This document shows positions 31,469 to 39,463 of a stretch of DNA of 49,898 nt, piece after piece (position 1 is the first letter of the stretch; the number at the start of each line of letters is the position of its first letter). Source of the DNA: Streptomyces ipomoeae 91-03 (GTDB taxonomy: Bacteria; Actinomycetota; Actinomycetes; Streptomycetales; Streptomycetaceae); assembly GCF_000317595.1 (NCBI RefSeq), contig NZ_AEJC01000007.1:1-49898 (forward strand), in the 5' to 3' direction. Below the pieces are notes generated by a model. It searched no databases, was not told the origin of the DNA, and saw nothing but the letters and a program-made list of their open reading frames with translations. Both the position numbers and the translations under genes were made by a program.

Positions 31469-33034
31469 ATGACTGTGGACCAACTCCCGGGGCAGGTGCG
31501 GGAGTTCGCGGGGTACCTGAACAGGCTGATGACAAAGCTGGACCAGGGCGGCGGCTGGTGCGTCGTGTTCTGGCAGCGCGACCCCGACGGCATGCGGGCC
31601 TGCCTCGACGGCTCGGAGGTGCCGCCCTGGGACGTCGTCGAAGCCCTCATGCACGACCTCGCCGCCGCGTACGGCCCGGCGGCTGCGGCCCAGGAGACCG
31701 AGCGGGCCCGCGCCCTGCACAGCGCCTCGGTCACCGCGTACGACTCCCGGCCCGGCGGACGCGACGCCCTCGGCGACCGGCTCGACGTCATGATCCGCGA
31801 ACAGCGCTACGCCGCCGAGCGCACCGCCGAGCTGACCCGGCGGCTCCGGGCCGCCACCACCCAGGAGGAGGCCGACTCCCTCCGCCTCGACCTGGCCTGG
31901 GCCCACGACGACCACGAACGCGCCACCGCCCGCTGCGCCGAGTTGCGCACCCGCATGGAGAACCACGACCGACGCGCCCCGCACACCACCGCGCAGGGCG
32001 CGTCGGGCTTTTCCGGGCAGGCCGCCGGCGACGTCTTCCGGGTGCCGGACCACAACGGGCGGTCGCCGCAGGGGGCGGGCGGCGAGAGCCGTACGCACGG
32101 CGGCGGCGCGGACCAAGGCCGTACCCACGACAACACCTCGCACGACGCTCGGGCGGCGGCAGCCTTCCCCGACCTCGACACACCGCCGCAAGCCGCCGGC
32201 CCCACGCCCACCCCCGCTCCCACGGCCGCCCCCGACCCCGAGTCCCGGAACCCCAGCCCGGAAGCCCCCGCCCCGGAAGCCCCCGCCAGGCAGCGCTCCA
32301 AGCGCCGCCTCCGTGGCGGCGCCCGGTTCGCCGGTGTCGCGGACGCGGAGGAGGCTCCTCCGGCCGTCGTCCCCGAGACCGCGCCCGCACCCGTCGCCGC
32401 GCCCAAAGGACGGGCGCCCCGAGGCGCCCGTTACGCCGGTGTCGCGGCGCAGGCCGAGCCGGCGGCGTCGAAGAAGCAGGAGCAGGGCGCCCGGCAGCCG
32501 GTGGACGACGAGGCGCGGCGGGAGGTCGCCGGGACCGTCGAGCGGCTGCAGCGGCTGCGCCGGGAGGGGCGCAGTGGGGAGGCGCACGCGCTGCTCGTCG
32601 AGGTGGCGTACTGGCCCGCCGCCCGTTTCCCGCTGCTCGCGGCCGATCTGCACCGGGCGGGGCTGGGCGCCGACTGGGCGACCCTCCTGTGGGAGGCGGG
32701 CTCATTGCCGATGGACCGGCTGGTCACCGTCGTGGACGCCCTGAACGCGGTGGGCCGTACCGCGGACGGGGAGCAGATGCTGCGGCAGGGGGTCGCACGG
32801 CCCACCGAGGAGATCGGCGAGGCGGTGGTCGCGCTCGTCGCCGAGGGGCGTGAGCGACAGGCGCGCGCGCTGCTCGACGCGTATGTGGGTGTCCGTACGC
32901 CGGAGGAGGCGGCGCGCGTCGCGGAAGTCCACCCCCAGCGGCTCACGCCCCTGGTCCTGAAGGCGGCCCGAGGTGTCTCGGAGGACCGCCACCGGGACGT
33001 GACGCACGCGCTGCGCGTGGCGGGGCTCGCCTGA
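31469..33034 (+). CDS. Pro/Ala-rich protein of unknown function
   Basis: 521 residues, cytosolic. N-terminal globular part (1-~75: QVREFAGYLNRLMTKLDQGG, DGMRACLDGSEVPPWDVVEA) looks like a regulator-associated fold. A helical, probably coiled-coil stretch follows (85-170: IREQRYAAERTAELTRRLRA). Residues ~175-345 are disordered Pro/Ala-rich with two copies of RGGARFAGVA / RGARYAGVA. The C-terminal ~170 residues are helical repeats (VERLQRLRREGRSGEAHALL, LVALVAEGRERQARALLDAY), perhaps TPR-like. Such proteins are conserved in Streptomyces but lack an assigned function. ATG 31469 has only a weak GGGAGC upstream. It precedes the pyrimidine locus but is separated by 200 bp. Confidence 0.8.
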   Translation: MTVDQLPGQVREFAGYLNRLMTKLDQGGGWCVVFWQRDPDGMRACLDGSEVPPWDVVEALMHDLAAAYGPAAAAQETERARALHSASVTAYDSRPGGRDALGDRLDVMIREQRYAAERTAELTRRLRAATTQEEADSLRLDLAWAHDDHERATARCAELRTRMENHDRRAPHTTAQGASGFSGQAAGDVFRVPDHNGRSPQGAGGESRTHGGGADQGRTHDNTSHDARAAAAFPDLDTPPQAAGPTPTPAPTAAPDPESRNPSPEAPAPEAPARQRSKRRLRGGARFAGVADAEEAPPAVVPETAPAPVAAPKGRAPRGARYAGVAAQAEPAASKKQEQGARQPVDDEARREVAGTVERLQRLRREGRSGEAHALLVEVAYWPAARFPLLAADLHRAGLGADWATLLWEAGSLPMDRLVTVVDALNAVGRTADGEQMLRQGVARPTEEIGEAVVALVAEGRERQARALLDAYVGVRTPEEAARVAEVHPQRLTPLVLKAARGVSEDRHRDVTHALRVAGLA

Positions 33035-33168
33035 GGGACGACTCCGGTCCCGCCGTTGGTTCACCACCCGAAACACCGGGGTAGTCACCCACTGGGGTGC
33101 GAAACATGATCGACTCGGCTGGTTAACGGCGATGGTCTTGCCCAGCCCGTCGACGGGGCTTACTTTCA

Positions 33169-33203
33169 AGCCTCTACGGCCTGCGTCTACGGGCGTAGAG
33201 GCT
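33169..33203 (+). promoter_or_regulatory. Inverted repeat upstream of the first amidohydrolase
   Basis: Perfect 10-bp arms AGCCTCTACG (33169-33178) and CGTAGAGGCT (33194-33203) with a 15-base loop. It lies 32 bp before the ATG at 33235, probably in the 5' leader, so it may be a regulatory hairpin or an operator. AAGGAG at about 33221 is the ribosome binding site. Confidence 0.55.
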
Positions 33204-33234
33204 CTCTGACGTCCCCGTCGAAGGAGCAGCTGAC

Positions 33235-34077
33235 ATGGCCAACGTCGTCCGCGCCGCCCTCGTCCAGGCCACCTGGACCGGCGACACCGAGTCCATGGTC
33301 GCCAAGCACATCGAGCACGCCCGCGAGGCCGCCCGGCAGGGCGCGAAGGTGATCGGGTTCCAGGAGGTCTTCAACTCGCCGTACTTCTGCCAGGTCCAGG
33401 AACCCGAGCACTACCGCTGGGCGGAACCCGTGCCGGACGGGCCGACCGTCACCCGGATGCGGGAGCTCGCCCGCGAGACCGGCATGGTGATCGTCGTACC
33501 GGTCTTCGAGGTCGAGCAGTCCGGCTTCTACTACAACACCGCGGCCGTGATCGACGCCGACGGCACCTACCTGGGCAAGTACCGCAAGCACCACATCCCC
33601 CAGGTGAAGGGGTTCTGGGAGAAGTACTACTTCAAACCGGGGAACCTGGGCTGGCCGGTCTTCGACACGGCCGTCGGCAAGGTCGGCGTCTACATCTGCT
33701 ACGACCGCCACTTCCCGGAGGGCTGGCGTCAGCTCGGCCTGAACGGCGCCCAGCTCGTCTACAATCCGTCGGCCACCCACCGGGGACTCTCCTCCCACCT
33801 CTGGCGCCTGGAACAGCCCGCCGCGGCCGTCGCCAACGAGTACTTCGTCGCCGCGATCAACCGGGTCGGCGTGGAGGAGTACGGGGACAACGACTTCTAC
33901 GGCACCTCGTACTTCGTCGACCCGCGCGGCCAGTTCGTCGGGGAGACGGCGAGCGACAAGGACGAGGAACTGGTCGTACGGGATCTCGACTTCGACCTGA
34001 TCGAGGACGTACGACAGCAGTGGGCGTTCTACCGTGATCGTCGACCCGACGCCTACGAAGGACTGGTACAGCCGTGA
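33235..34077 (+). CDS. Beta-ureidopropionase-like amidohydrolase (nitrilase superfamily), copy 1
   Basis: Hydrolyses N-carbamoyl-beta-alanine (or a related N-carbamoyl amino acid) to the amino acid, CO2 and ammonia, the third step of reductive pyrimidine breakdown. 280 residues with the full nitrilase triad: E44 (GFQEVFNSPYF), K118 (TYLGKYRKHHIPQ) and C155 (GVYICYDRHFPEGW). The typical C-terminal NDFYGTSYFVDPRGQFVGE is present. AAGGAG before ATG 33235 supports the start. The aminotransferase gene overlaps by 4 bp, which fits conversion of the released beta-alanine. A paralogue of identical length is at 37107. Confidence 0.92.
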   Translation: MANVVRAALVQATWTGDTESMVAKHIEHAREAARQGAKVIGFQEVFNSPYFCQVQEPEHYRWAEPVPDGPTVTRMRELARETGMVIVVPVFEVEQSGFYYNTAAVIDADGTYLGKYRKHHIPQVKGFWEKYYFKPGNLGWPVFDTAVGKVGVYICYDRHFPEGWRQLGLNGAQLVYNPSATHRGLSSHLWRLEQPAAAVANEYFVAAINRVGVEEYGDNDFYGTSYFVDPRGQFVGETASDKDEELVVRDLDFDLIEDVRQQWAFYRDRRPDAYEGLVQP

Positions 34078-35360
34078 CCAACGAACTGCTCGGACGGCAC
34101 AAGGCCGTCATGCCCGACTGGCTCGCGCTCTACTACGCGAACCCGTTGGAGATCACCCACGGCGAGGGCCGCCATGTCTGGGACGCCGAGGGCAACAAGT
34201 ACCTCGACTTCTTCGGCGGCATCCTCACCACCATGACCGCGCACGCGCTGCCCGAGGTCACCAAGGCGGTGAGCGAGCAGGCCGGACGGATCATCCACTC
34301 CTCCACGCTCTACCTCAACCGGCCGATGGTCGAACTCGCCGAGCGCGTCGCCCAGTTGTCCGGCATCCCGGACGCCCGCGTCTTCTTCACCACCTCCGGC
34401 ACCGAGGCCAACGACACCGCGCTACTGCTGGCGACGACGTACCGGCAGAGCAACCAGATCCTGGCGATGCGCAACAGCTACCACGGCCGCTCGTTCAGCG
34501 CGGTCGGCATCACCGGGAACAAGGGCTGGTCGCCGACCTCGCTGTCCCCGCTCCAGACGCTGTACGTGCACGGCGGCGTCCGCACCCGCGGCCCGTACGC
34601 CGACCTCAGCGACGCCGACTTCATCAAGGCCTGCGTCGCCGACCTGGAGGACCTGCTCGGCCATGTCCGCCCGCCGGCCGCGCTGATCGCCGAGCCCATC
34701 CAGGGCGTCGGCGGCTTCACCTCACCGCCGGACGGCCTGTACGCCGCCTTCCGCGAGGTGCTGCGGCGGCACGGCGTGCTGTGGATCACCGACGAGGTGC
34801 AGACCGGCTGGGGCCGCACCGGCGACCACTTCTGGGGCTGGCAGGCGCACGGGCAGAGCGGGCCGCCGGACATCCTCACCTTCGCCAAGGGCATCGGCAA
34901 CGGCATGTCCATCGGCGGTGTCGTCGCCCGCCCCGAGATCATGAACTGCCTCGACAGCAACTCGATCTCGACCTTCGGCGGCACCCAGATCACCATGGCC
35001 GCCGGCCTCGCCAACCTGAACTACCTGGTCGAGCACGACCTCCAGGGCAACGCCCGGCGCGTCGGCGGACTGCTCATCGAGCGGCTGAGGGCGATCACGG
35101 CACACTTCCCCGAGGTGAAGGAAGTGCGCGGCCGGGGCCTCATGATCGGCATCGAGCTGGTCAAGCCGGGCACCGACGAGGCCGACCCGGACGCCGCGTC
35201 CGCGGTCCTCGAAGCCGCCCGCCGGGAAGGCCTGCTGCTCGGCAAGGGCGGTGGCCACAACACCAGCGCCTTGCGCATCGCGCCCCCGCTCTCCCTGACC
35301 GTCGCCGAGGCCGAGGAGGGTGCCGACGCCCTCGAACGGGCTCTGAGGAGCATTCAGTAA
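34074..35360 (+). CDS. Class III aminotransferase (beta-alanine/AGXT2-like)
   Basis: PLP-dependent omega-aminotransferase, 428 residues. PLP site K272 in LTFAKGIGNGMSIGG, D240 in VLWITDEVQTGWGRTG, phosphate-binding FFTTSGTEANDTA. By context it should transaminate beta-alanine (or 3-aminoisobutyrate) to malonate semialdehyde; closest in style to alanine-glyoxylate aminotransferase 2. GTG 34074 overlaps the preceding stop (GTGA), so synthesis is coupled. The PucR gene follows after 28 bp on the same strand. Confidence 0.92.
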   Translation: MTNELLGRHKAVMPDWLALYYANPLEITHGEGRHVWDAEGNKYLDFFGGILTTMTAHALPEVTKAVSEQAGRIIHSSTLYLNRPMVELAERVAQLSGIPDARVFFTTSGTEANDTALLLATTYRQSNQILAMRNSYHGRSFSAVGITGNKGWSPTSLSPLQTLYVHGGVRTRGPYADLSDADFIKACVADLEDLLGHVRPPAALIAEPIQGVGGFTSPPDGLYAAFREVLRRHGVLWITDEVQTGWGRTGDHFWGWQAHGQSGPPDILTFAKGIGNGMSIGGVVARPEIMNCLDSNSISTFGGTQITMAAGLANLNYLVEHDLQGNARRVGGLLIERLRAITAHFPEVKEVRGRGLMIGIELVKPGTDEADPDAASAVLEAARREGLLLGKGGGHNTSALRIAPPLSLTVAEAEEGADALERALRSIQ

Positions 35361-35388
35361 CACCAGAAGAACAGATCTGAGGAACACC

Positions 35389-36951
35389 ATGACCACCGCC
35401 TTGGAACCCGCCCTGTCGGTACGCCAGGTCCTCGGCCTGGACCGGGTGCTCGCCGGAGAGCCCGAGGTGGTGGCCGGTGCCGGGCAGCTCGACCGGCCCG
35501 TGCGCTGGGTGCATGTCGCCGAGGCGCCCGACGTGGGCGTCATGCTCAGCGGCGGCGAGATGGTCCTCACCACCGGGGTCCTCCTCGCCGGCGACGAGGA
35601 GGCCCAGGCCGAGTACATCCGGTCCCTGCACCGGGCGGAGGCCTCGGCGGTCGTTCTCGGCCTCGGCCGGGCCTTCCCGACGCCGCCCGACGTGATGCGC
35701 CGGGCGGCGGAGCGGTGCGGGCTGCCCCTGGTGGTCCTGCACCGGCCGTTCCCGTTCGCCGAGCTGACCGAAGAGGTCCAGTCCCGGCTCGTACGGCGGA
35801 AGTTCGCGGCCGTCAGCCTGTCGGAGTCCGTACGGACCGCCCTGACCGGACTGATCACGGCCGGCGCCCCGCTGCAACGGCTGCTCGACGAGATCGCCAA
35901 GCACGCGGGCTGTCCGCTCGTCGTCACCAACCTCGCGCACCGTGTTCTCGCCACGGCGGGCCAGCGGTCCGCCGTCGACGACGTGCTGCGCGACTGGGAG
36001 CGCATCTCCCGGCAGGCGGGCGGCAACGAGGGCGGCGGCTGGGTACGGGCCGAACTGGGCGGGCGCGGGGAGCGCTGGGGCCAGATCGTGCTGTGCGGGT
36101 ATCGCGGCGACACCGCCACCGGGCGACTGCTCGCCGACCGGGCCGCCGAAGCGCTCGTCCTGCACCGGATGCTCGGCGGCTCGGCGCACTCCTGGGAGGA
36201 GGAGTCGGCGCAGAGCCTGCTGACGGACCTGGTCTCCGGGGTCGTACCGGCACGGCAGCTGCTGCCGATGGCGCGGGCGGCCGGGCTCCCGGTCAACCGC
36301 CGTACGTTCGTGCCGCTCGTCGTACGGGACGGCGATCCTGCCCAACTCGACCGTGTACTAAGGCGGTTGGGCCTGTCCGGGCTCGTCGCGGAACTGGCGG
36401 AGGGCGCCACCGCCGTACTGCTCAGCCTCGCCCGGGACCAGGACGCGACCGCGCTGACCACGCACTTCGCGACCCGGCTGCGGTCGGAGTCGGGGACGCG
36501 GCAGACGGTCGTGGCCGCCGCCGAACCGAGGGCCGTGTGGGAGGACGTGCCCGCCGGGCTGCGCGAGGCCCAGCATGTGGCCGACGCCGTGGCCCAGTCG
36601 CCGACCGGCCTCGACCTGCCCGTGGTCGTACGCCTCCGGGACGTCCATCTGCGCGGCCTGATCCGGCTGCTGCGTGACGACCCGCATGTGCAGGCCTTCG
36701 CCGAGCGGGAGCTGGACGGGCTGCTGTGCGGCGACCGGCACGCCGAGCAGGATCTGCTGCCGGTGCTGCGGACCTATCTCGCGACCGGCCGCAACAAGTC
36801 GCACACCGCCCAGCTGCATCACGTCAGCCGGCCGGCGCTGTACCGCCGACTCGAAGCCATAGAGACCCGGCTCGGCGTCGACCTCGATGACTTCGAGCAG
36901 GCCGCGTCCGTCCACATCGCCCTCCTCGCACACGACGCGCAACAGGGCTGA
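35389..36951 (+). CDS. PucR-family transcriptional regulator
   Basis: 520 residues. N-terminal PucR domain (1-~140: LSVRQVLGLDRVLAGEPEVV, VRWVHVAEAPDVGVMLSGGE, MVLTTGVLL), a central GGDEF-like/GAF-like region, and the C-terminal PucR-type HTH (~465-515: LLPVLRTYLATGRNKSHTAQ, HVSRPALYRRLEAIETRLGV). Founding PucR controls purine catabolism in Bacillus; relatives sit beside hydantoin and pyrimidine genes. Located between the aminotransferase and the second amidohydrolase, it probably regulates both halves of this locus. ATG 35389 has AGGAAC upstream. Shared GAAACATG motifs and inverted repeats at the two promoters are candidate targets. Confidence 0.92.
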   Translation: MTTALEPALSVRQVLGLDRVLAGEPEVVAGAGQLDRPVRWVHVAEAPDVGVMLSGGEMVLTTGVLLAGDEEAQAEYIRSLHRAEASAVVLGLGRAFPTPPDVMRRAAERCGLPLVVLHRPFPFAELTEEVQSRLVRRKFAAVSLSESVRTALTGLITAGAPLQRLLDEIAKHAGCPLVVTNLAHRVLATAGQRSAVDDVLRDWERISRQAGGNEGGGWVRAELGGRGERWGQIVLCGYRGDTATGRLLADRAAEALVLHRMLGGSAHSWEEESAQSLLTDLVSGVVPARQLLPMARAAGLPVNRRTFVPLVVRDGDPAQLDRVLRRLGLSGLVAELAEGATAVLLSLARDQDATALTTHFATRLRSESGTRQTVVAAAEPRAVWEDVPAGLREAQHVADAVAQSPTGLDLPVVVRLRDVHLRGLIRLLRDDPHVQAFAERELDGLLCGDRHAEQDLLPVLRTYLATGRNKSHTAQLHHVSRPALYRRLEAIETRLGVDLDDFEQAASVHIALLAHDAQQG

Positions 36952-37044
36952 AACATGCCGGGACCTGGGAAAACGGCGGTGAAACATGCGCCCACGAAGG
37001 GGTGACACGGTGGAACGCTCCACGCCCGCAGACGTGACACCGTG
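36950..37044 (+). promoter_or_regulatory. Control region of the dihydropyrimidinase half-operon
   Basis: Contains GAAACATG twice (36950-36957, 36981-36988), the same motif as at 33101-33108 before the other half. Further symmetric elements: GTGGA-n4-TCCAC (37010-37023), and GTGACACGGTG (37002-37012) with GTGACACCGTG (37034-37044), whose CACGGTG/CACCGTG cores are inverted. PucR is the natural candidate binder. TACTGT near 37072 may be the -10. Confidence 0.5.
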
Positions 37045-37106
37045 CCACTCAAACCGGTCATCCGGACTTTCTACTGTCTCCGTACACCGAGTGACCGGAG
37101 GTCCCG

Positions 37107-37949
37107 ATGAGCAGAGTCATCCGCGCAGCCATCTTCCAGACCGCCTGGACCGGCGACAAGGAATCGATGATCAAGGTCCACGAGCAGGCGGCCCGCGACG
37201 CGGCGGCACAGGGCGCCCGGGTCATGTGCTTCCAGGAGCTGTTCTACGGGCCCTACTTCTGCCAGGTCCAGGACAAGGCCTTCTACGAGTACGCGGAAGC
37301 CATCCCGGACGGACCGATCGTCAAGCGCTTCCAGGCGCTCGCCCGGGAACTGGGCCTCGTCCTCGTGCTGCCGATGTACGAGGAGGAGCAGCCGGGCGTC
37401 CTCTACAACACCGCCGCCGTGATCGACGCGGACGGCACGTACCTCGGCAAGTACCGCAAGCACCACATCCCGCAGGTGCCGGGCTTCTGGGAGAAGTTCT
37501 ACTTCCGCCCCGGCAACGCGGGTTGGCCGGTGTTCGACACCGCCGTCGGCAGGATCGGCGTCTACATCTGCTACGACCGGCACTTCCCGGAGGGCTGGCG
37601 CGCCCTGGGTCTCGGCGGCGCCGAGATCGTGTTCAACCCCTCGGCCACCTCCCGCGGCCTCTCCCGCTACCTGTGGCAGCTGGAGCAGCCGGCGGCGGCC
37701 GTCGCCAACGAGTACTTCATCGGCGCGATCAACCGGGTCGGCGTCGAGGACCTCGGCGACAACGACTTCTACGGCACCTCCTACTTCGTGGACCCGGAGG
37801 CCCAGTTCGTCGGCGAGGTGGCGAGCGACAAGGAGACGGAGTTGGTCGTCCGCGACCTGGATCTGGCCAAGCTCCGCGAGGTCCGCGACCGCTGGCAGTT
37901 CTTCAGGGACCGCCGCCCGGACGCGTATGCCCCGCTGACGGCGCCGTAG
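37107..37949 (+). CDS. Beta-ureidopropionase-like amidohydrolase, copy 2
   Basis: 280 residues, collinear without gaps with the protein at 33235 and roughly two-thirds identical by eye. It keeps the same triad numbers E44, K118 and C155, and identical DADGTYLGKYRKHHIPQV and NDFYGTSYFVDP blocks. Differences concentrate in 18-40, 57-100 and the C-terminus, so substrate preference may differ (for instance N-carbamoyl-beta-alanine versus N-carbamoyl-3-aminoisobutyrate or a D-amino acid derivative). CCGGAGG seven bases before ATG 37107 is a good start signal. Dihydropyrimidinase follows after a hairpin. Confidence 0.92.
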   Translation: MSRVIRAAIFQTAWTGDKESMIKVHEQAARDAAAQGARVMCFQELFYGPYFCQVQDKAFYEYAEAIPDGPIVKRFQALARELGLVLVLPMYEEEQPGVLYNTAAVIDADGTYLGKYRKHHIPQVPGFWEKFYFRPGNAGWPVFDTAVGRIGVYICYDRHFPEGWRALGLGGAEIVFNPSATSRGLSRYLWQLEQPAAAVANEYFIGAINRVGVEDLGDNDFYGTSYFVDPEAQFVGEVASDKETELVVRDLDLAKLREVRDRWQFFRDRRPDAYAPLTAP

Positions 37950-37960
37950 CGAAGCCTGCC

Positions 37961-37996
37961 CGCGCCCCCAGTCTTTTGGGGGCGCGGGGCTGTGAC
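37961..37996 (+). terminator. Intra-operon hairpin, copy of the dispersed repeat
   Basis: CGCGCCCCC (37961-37969) pairs with GGGGGCGCG (37978-37986), loop AGTCTTTT, then GGGCTGTGACGAC. It lies between the second amidohydrolase and dihydropyrimidinase, so it may lower expression of the downstream genes or separate two transcripts. Confidence 0.65.
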
Positions 37997-38049
37997 GACC
38001 AGCCACAGAGGACCGGCACTGTCCCGACAACCGAACGGAGCGTGACCGT

Positions 38050-39453
38050 ATGAGCGGCCGTACCCTGATTCGCGGCGGTCTCGTCATCACCGCGTCAGAC
38101 GAATTGCACGCCGACGTCCTGATCGAGGACGGCCGTATCGCCGCCCTCGCCGCCGCAGGCACCCCCGCCGCCGAAGCCTGGACGGCGGACCGCACGATCG
38201 ACGCCACCGGCAAGTACGTCATCCCGGGTGGCGTCGACGCGCACACCCACATGGAGCTGCCGTTCGGCGGCACCTTCGCGTCGGACACCTTCGAGACCGG
38301 TACCCGGGCCGCCGCCTGGGGCGGTACGACCACGATCGTCGACTTCGCGGTGCAGAGCGTGGGCCACAGTCTGCGCGAGGGGCTGGACGCCTGGCACGCG
38401 AAGGCGGAGGGCAACTGCGCGATCGACTACGCCTTCCACATGATCGTGTCCGACGTGAACCAGGACACGCTCAAAGAAATGGACCTTTTGGTCGAAGAGG
38501 GTGTTACGTCGTTCAAGCAATTTATGGCGTATCCAGGGGTTTTCTACTCCGATGACGGCCAGATCCTGCGCGCCATGCAGCGCTCCGCCGAGAACGGCGG
38601 ACTGATCATGATGCACGCGGAGAACGGCATCGCGATCGACGTGCTGGTGGAGCAGGCGCTGGCGCGCGGCGAGACCGACCCCCGGTACCACGGTGAAGTG
38701 CGCAAGGCCCTGCTGGAGGCCGAGGCCACCCATCGGGCCATCAAACTCGCCCAGGTGGCCGGCGCGCCCCTGTATGTCGTGCACGTCTCGGCGATGGAGG
38801 CAGTCGCCGAGCTGGCCAAGGCGCGCGACGAGGGGCTCAACGTCTTCGGCGAGACCTGCCCGCAGTATCTGTTCCTGTCGACGGACAACCTCGCGGAGCC
38901 GGACTTCGAGGGCGCCAAGTATGTGTGCAGCACCCCGCTCAGGCCCAAGGAGCACCAGGCCAAGCTGTGGCGGGGCCTCAGGACCAACGACCTGCAGGTC
39001 GTCTCCACCGACCACTGCCCCTTCTGCTTCGTCGGCCAGAAGGAGCTCGGTCGCGGCGACTTCTCCAAGATCCCCAACGGGCTGCCGGGCGTCGAGAACC
39101 GTATGGACCTGCTCCACCAGGCGGTCCTCGACGGGCACATCTCGCGGCGCCGCTGGATCGAGATCGCCTGCGCCACCCCGGCCCGGATGTTCGGCATGTA
39201 CCCGAAGAAGGGCACGATCGCGCCGGGCGCGGACGCCGACATCGTCATCTACGACCCGCACGCCGAGCAGGTCATGTCCGCTTCAGAGCACCACATGAAC
39301 GTCGACTACTCGGCGTACGAGGGCAAGCGCACCACCGGCCGGGTCGAGACCGTTCTCTCGCGCGGCGAACTCGTCATCACCGAGCGGGAGTACACCGGCC
39401 ACGCCGGGCACGGCATCTACACGCCCCGCTCCACCTGTCAGTACCTCAACTAG
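38050..39453 (+). CDS. hydA: Dihydropyrimidinase / hydantoinase
   Basis: Opens the ring of 5,6-dihydrouracil, dihydrothymine or 5-substituted hydantoins to N-carbamoyl amino acids, feeding the amidohydrolases. 467 residues. Binuclear metal site: GGVDAHTHMELPFGG (H65, H67), carboxylated K156 in SFKQFMAYPG, then MHAENG, VVHVSAMEA and VSTDHCPF. Full length, intact. Codons 141-167 (38470-38550) around K156 are unusually A+T-rich (46% GC, many AAA, GAA, CTT, TTT, CCA codons), unlike the rest of the gene. ATG 38050 has GGAG about 11 bases upstream. The LLM oxidoreductase starts 10 bp after its stop. Confidence 0.95.
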   Translation: MSGRTLIRGGLVITASDELHADVLIEDGRIAALAAAGTPAAEAWTADRTIDATGKYVIPGGVDAHTHMELPFGGTFASDTFETGTRAAAWGGTTTIVDFAVQSVGHSLREGLDAWHAKAEGNCAIDYAFHMIVSDVNQDTLKEMDLLVEEGVTSFKQFMAYPGVFYSDDGQILRAMQRSAENGGLIMMHAENGIAIDVLVEQALARGETDPRYHGEVRKALLEAEATHRAIKLAQVAGAPLYVVHVSAMEAVAELAKARDEGLNVFGETCPQYLFLSTDNLAEPDFEGAKYVCSTPLRPKEHQAKLWRGLRTNDLQVVSTDHCPFCFVGQKELGRGDFSKIPNGLPGVENRMDLLHQAVLDGHISRRRWIEIACATPARMFGMYPKKGTIAPGADADIVIYDPHAEQVMSASEHHMNVDYSAYEGKRTTGRVETVLSRGELVITEREYTGHAGHGIYTPRSTCQYLN

Positions 39454-39463
39454 GAAGGGGGCC

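Noticed and set aside
33235..34077. Assigning the amidohydrolase as a nitrilase or cyanide hydratase
   Set aside because: The EKC triad is shared by the whole superfamily; length, the RKHHIPQ block and the neighbouring dihydropyrimidinase and aminotransferase favour beta-ureidopropionase.
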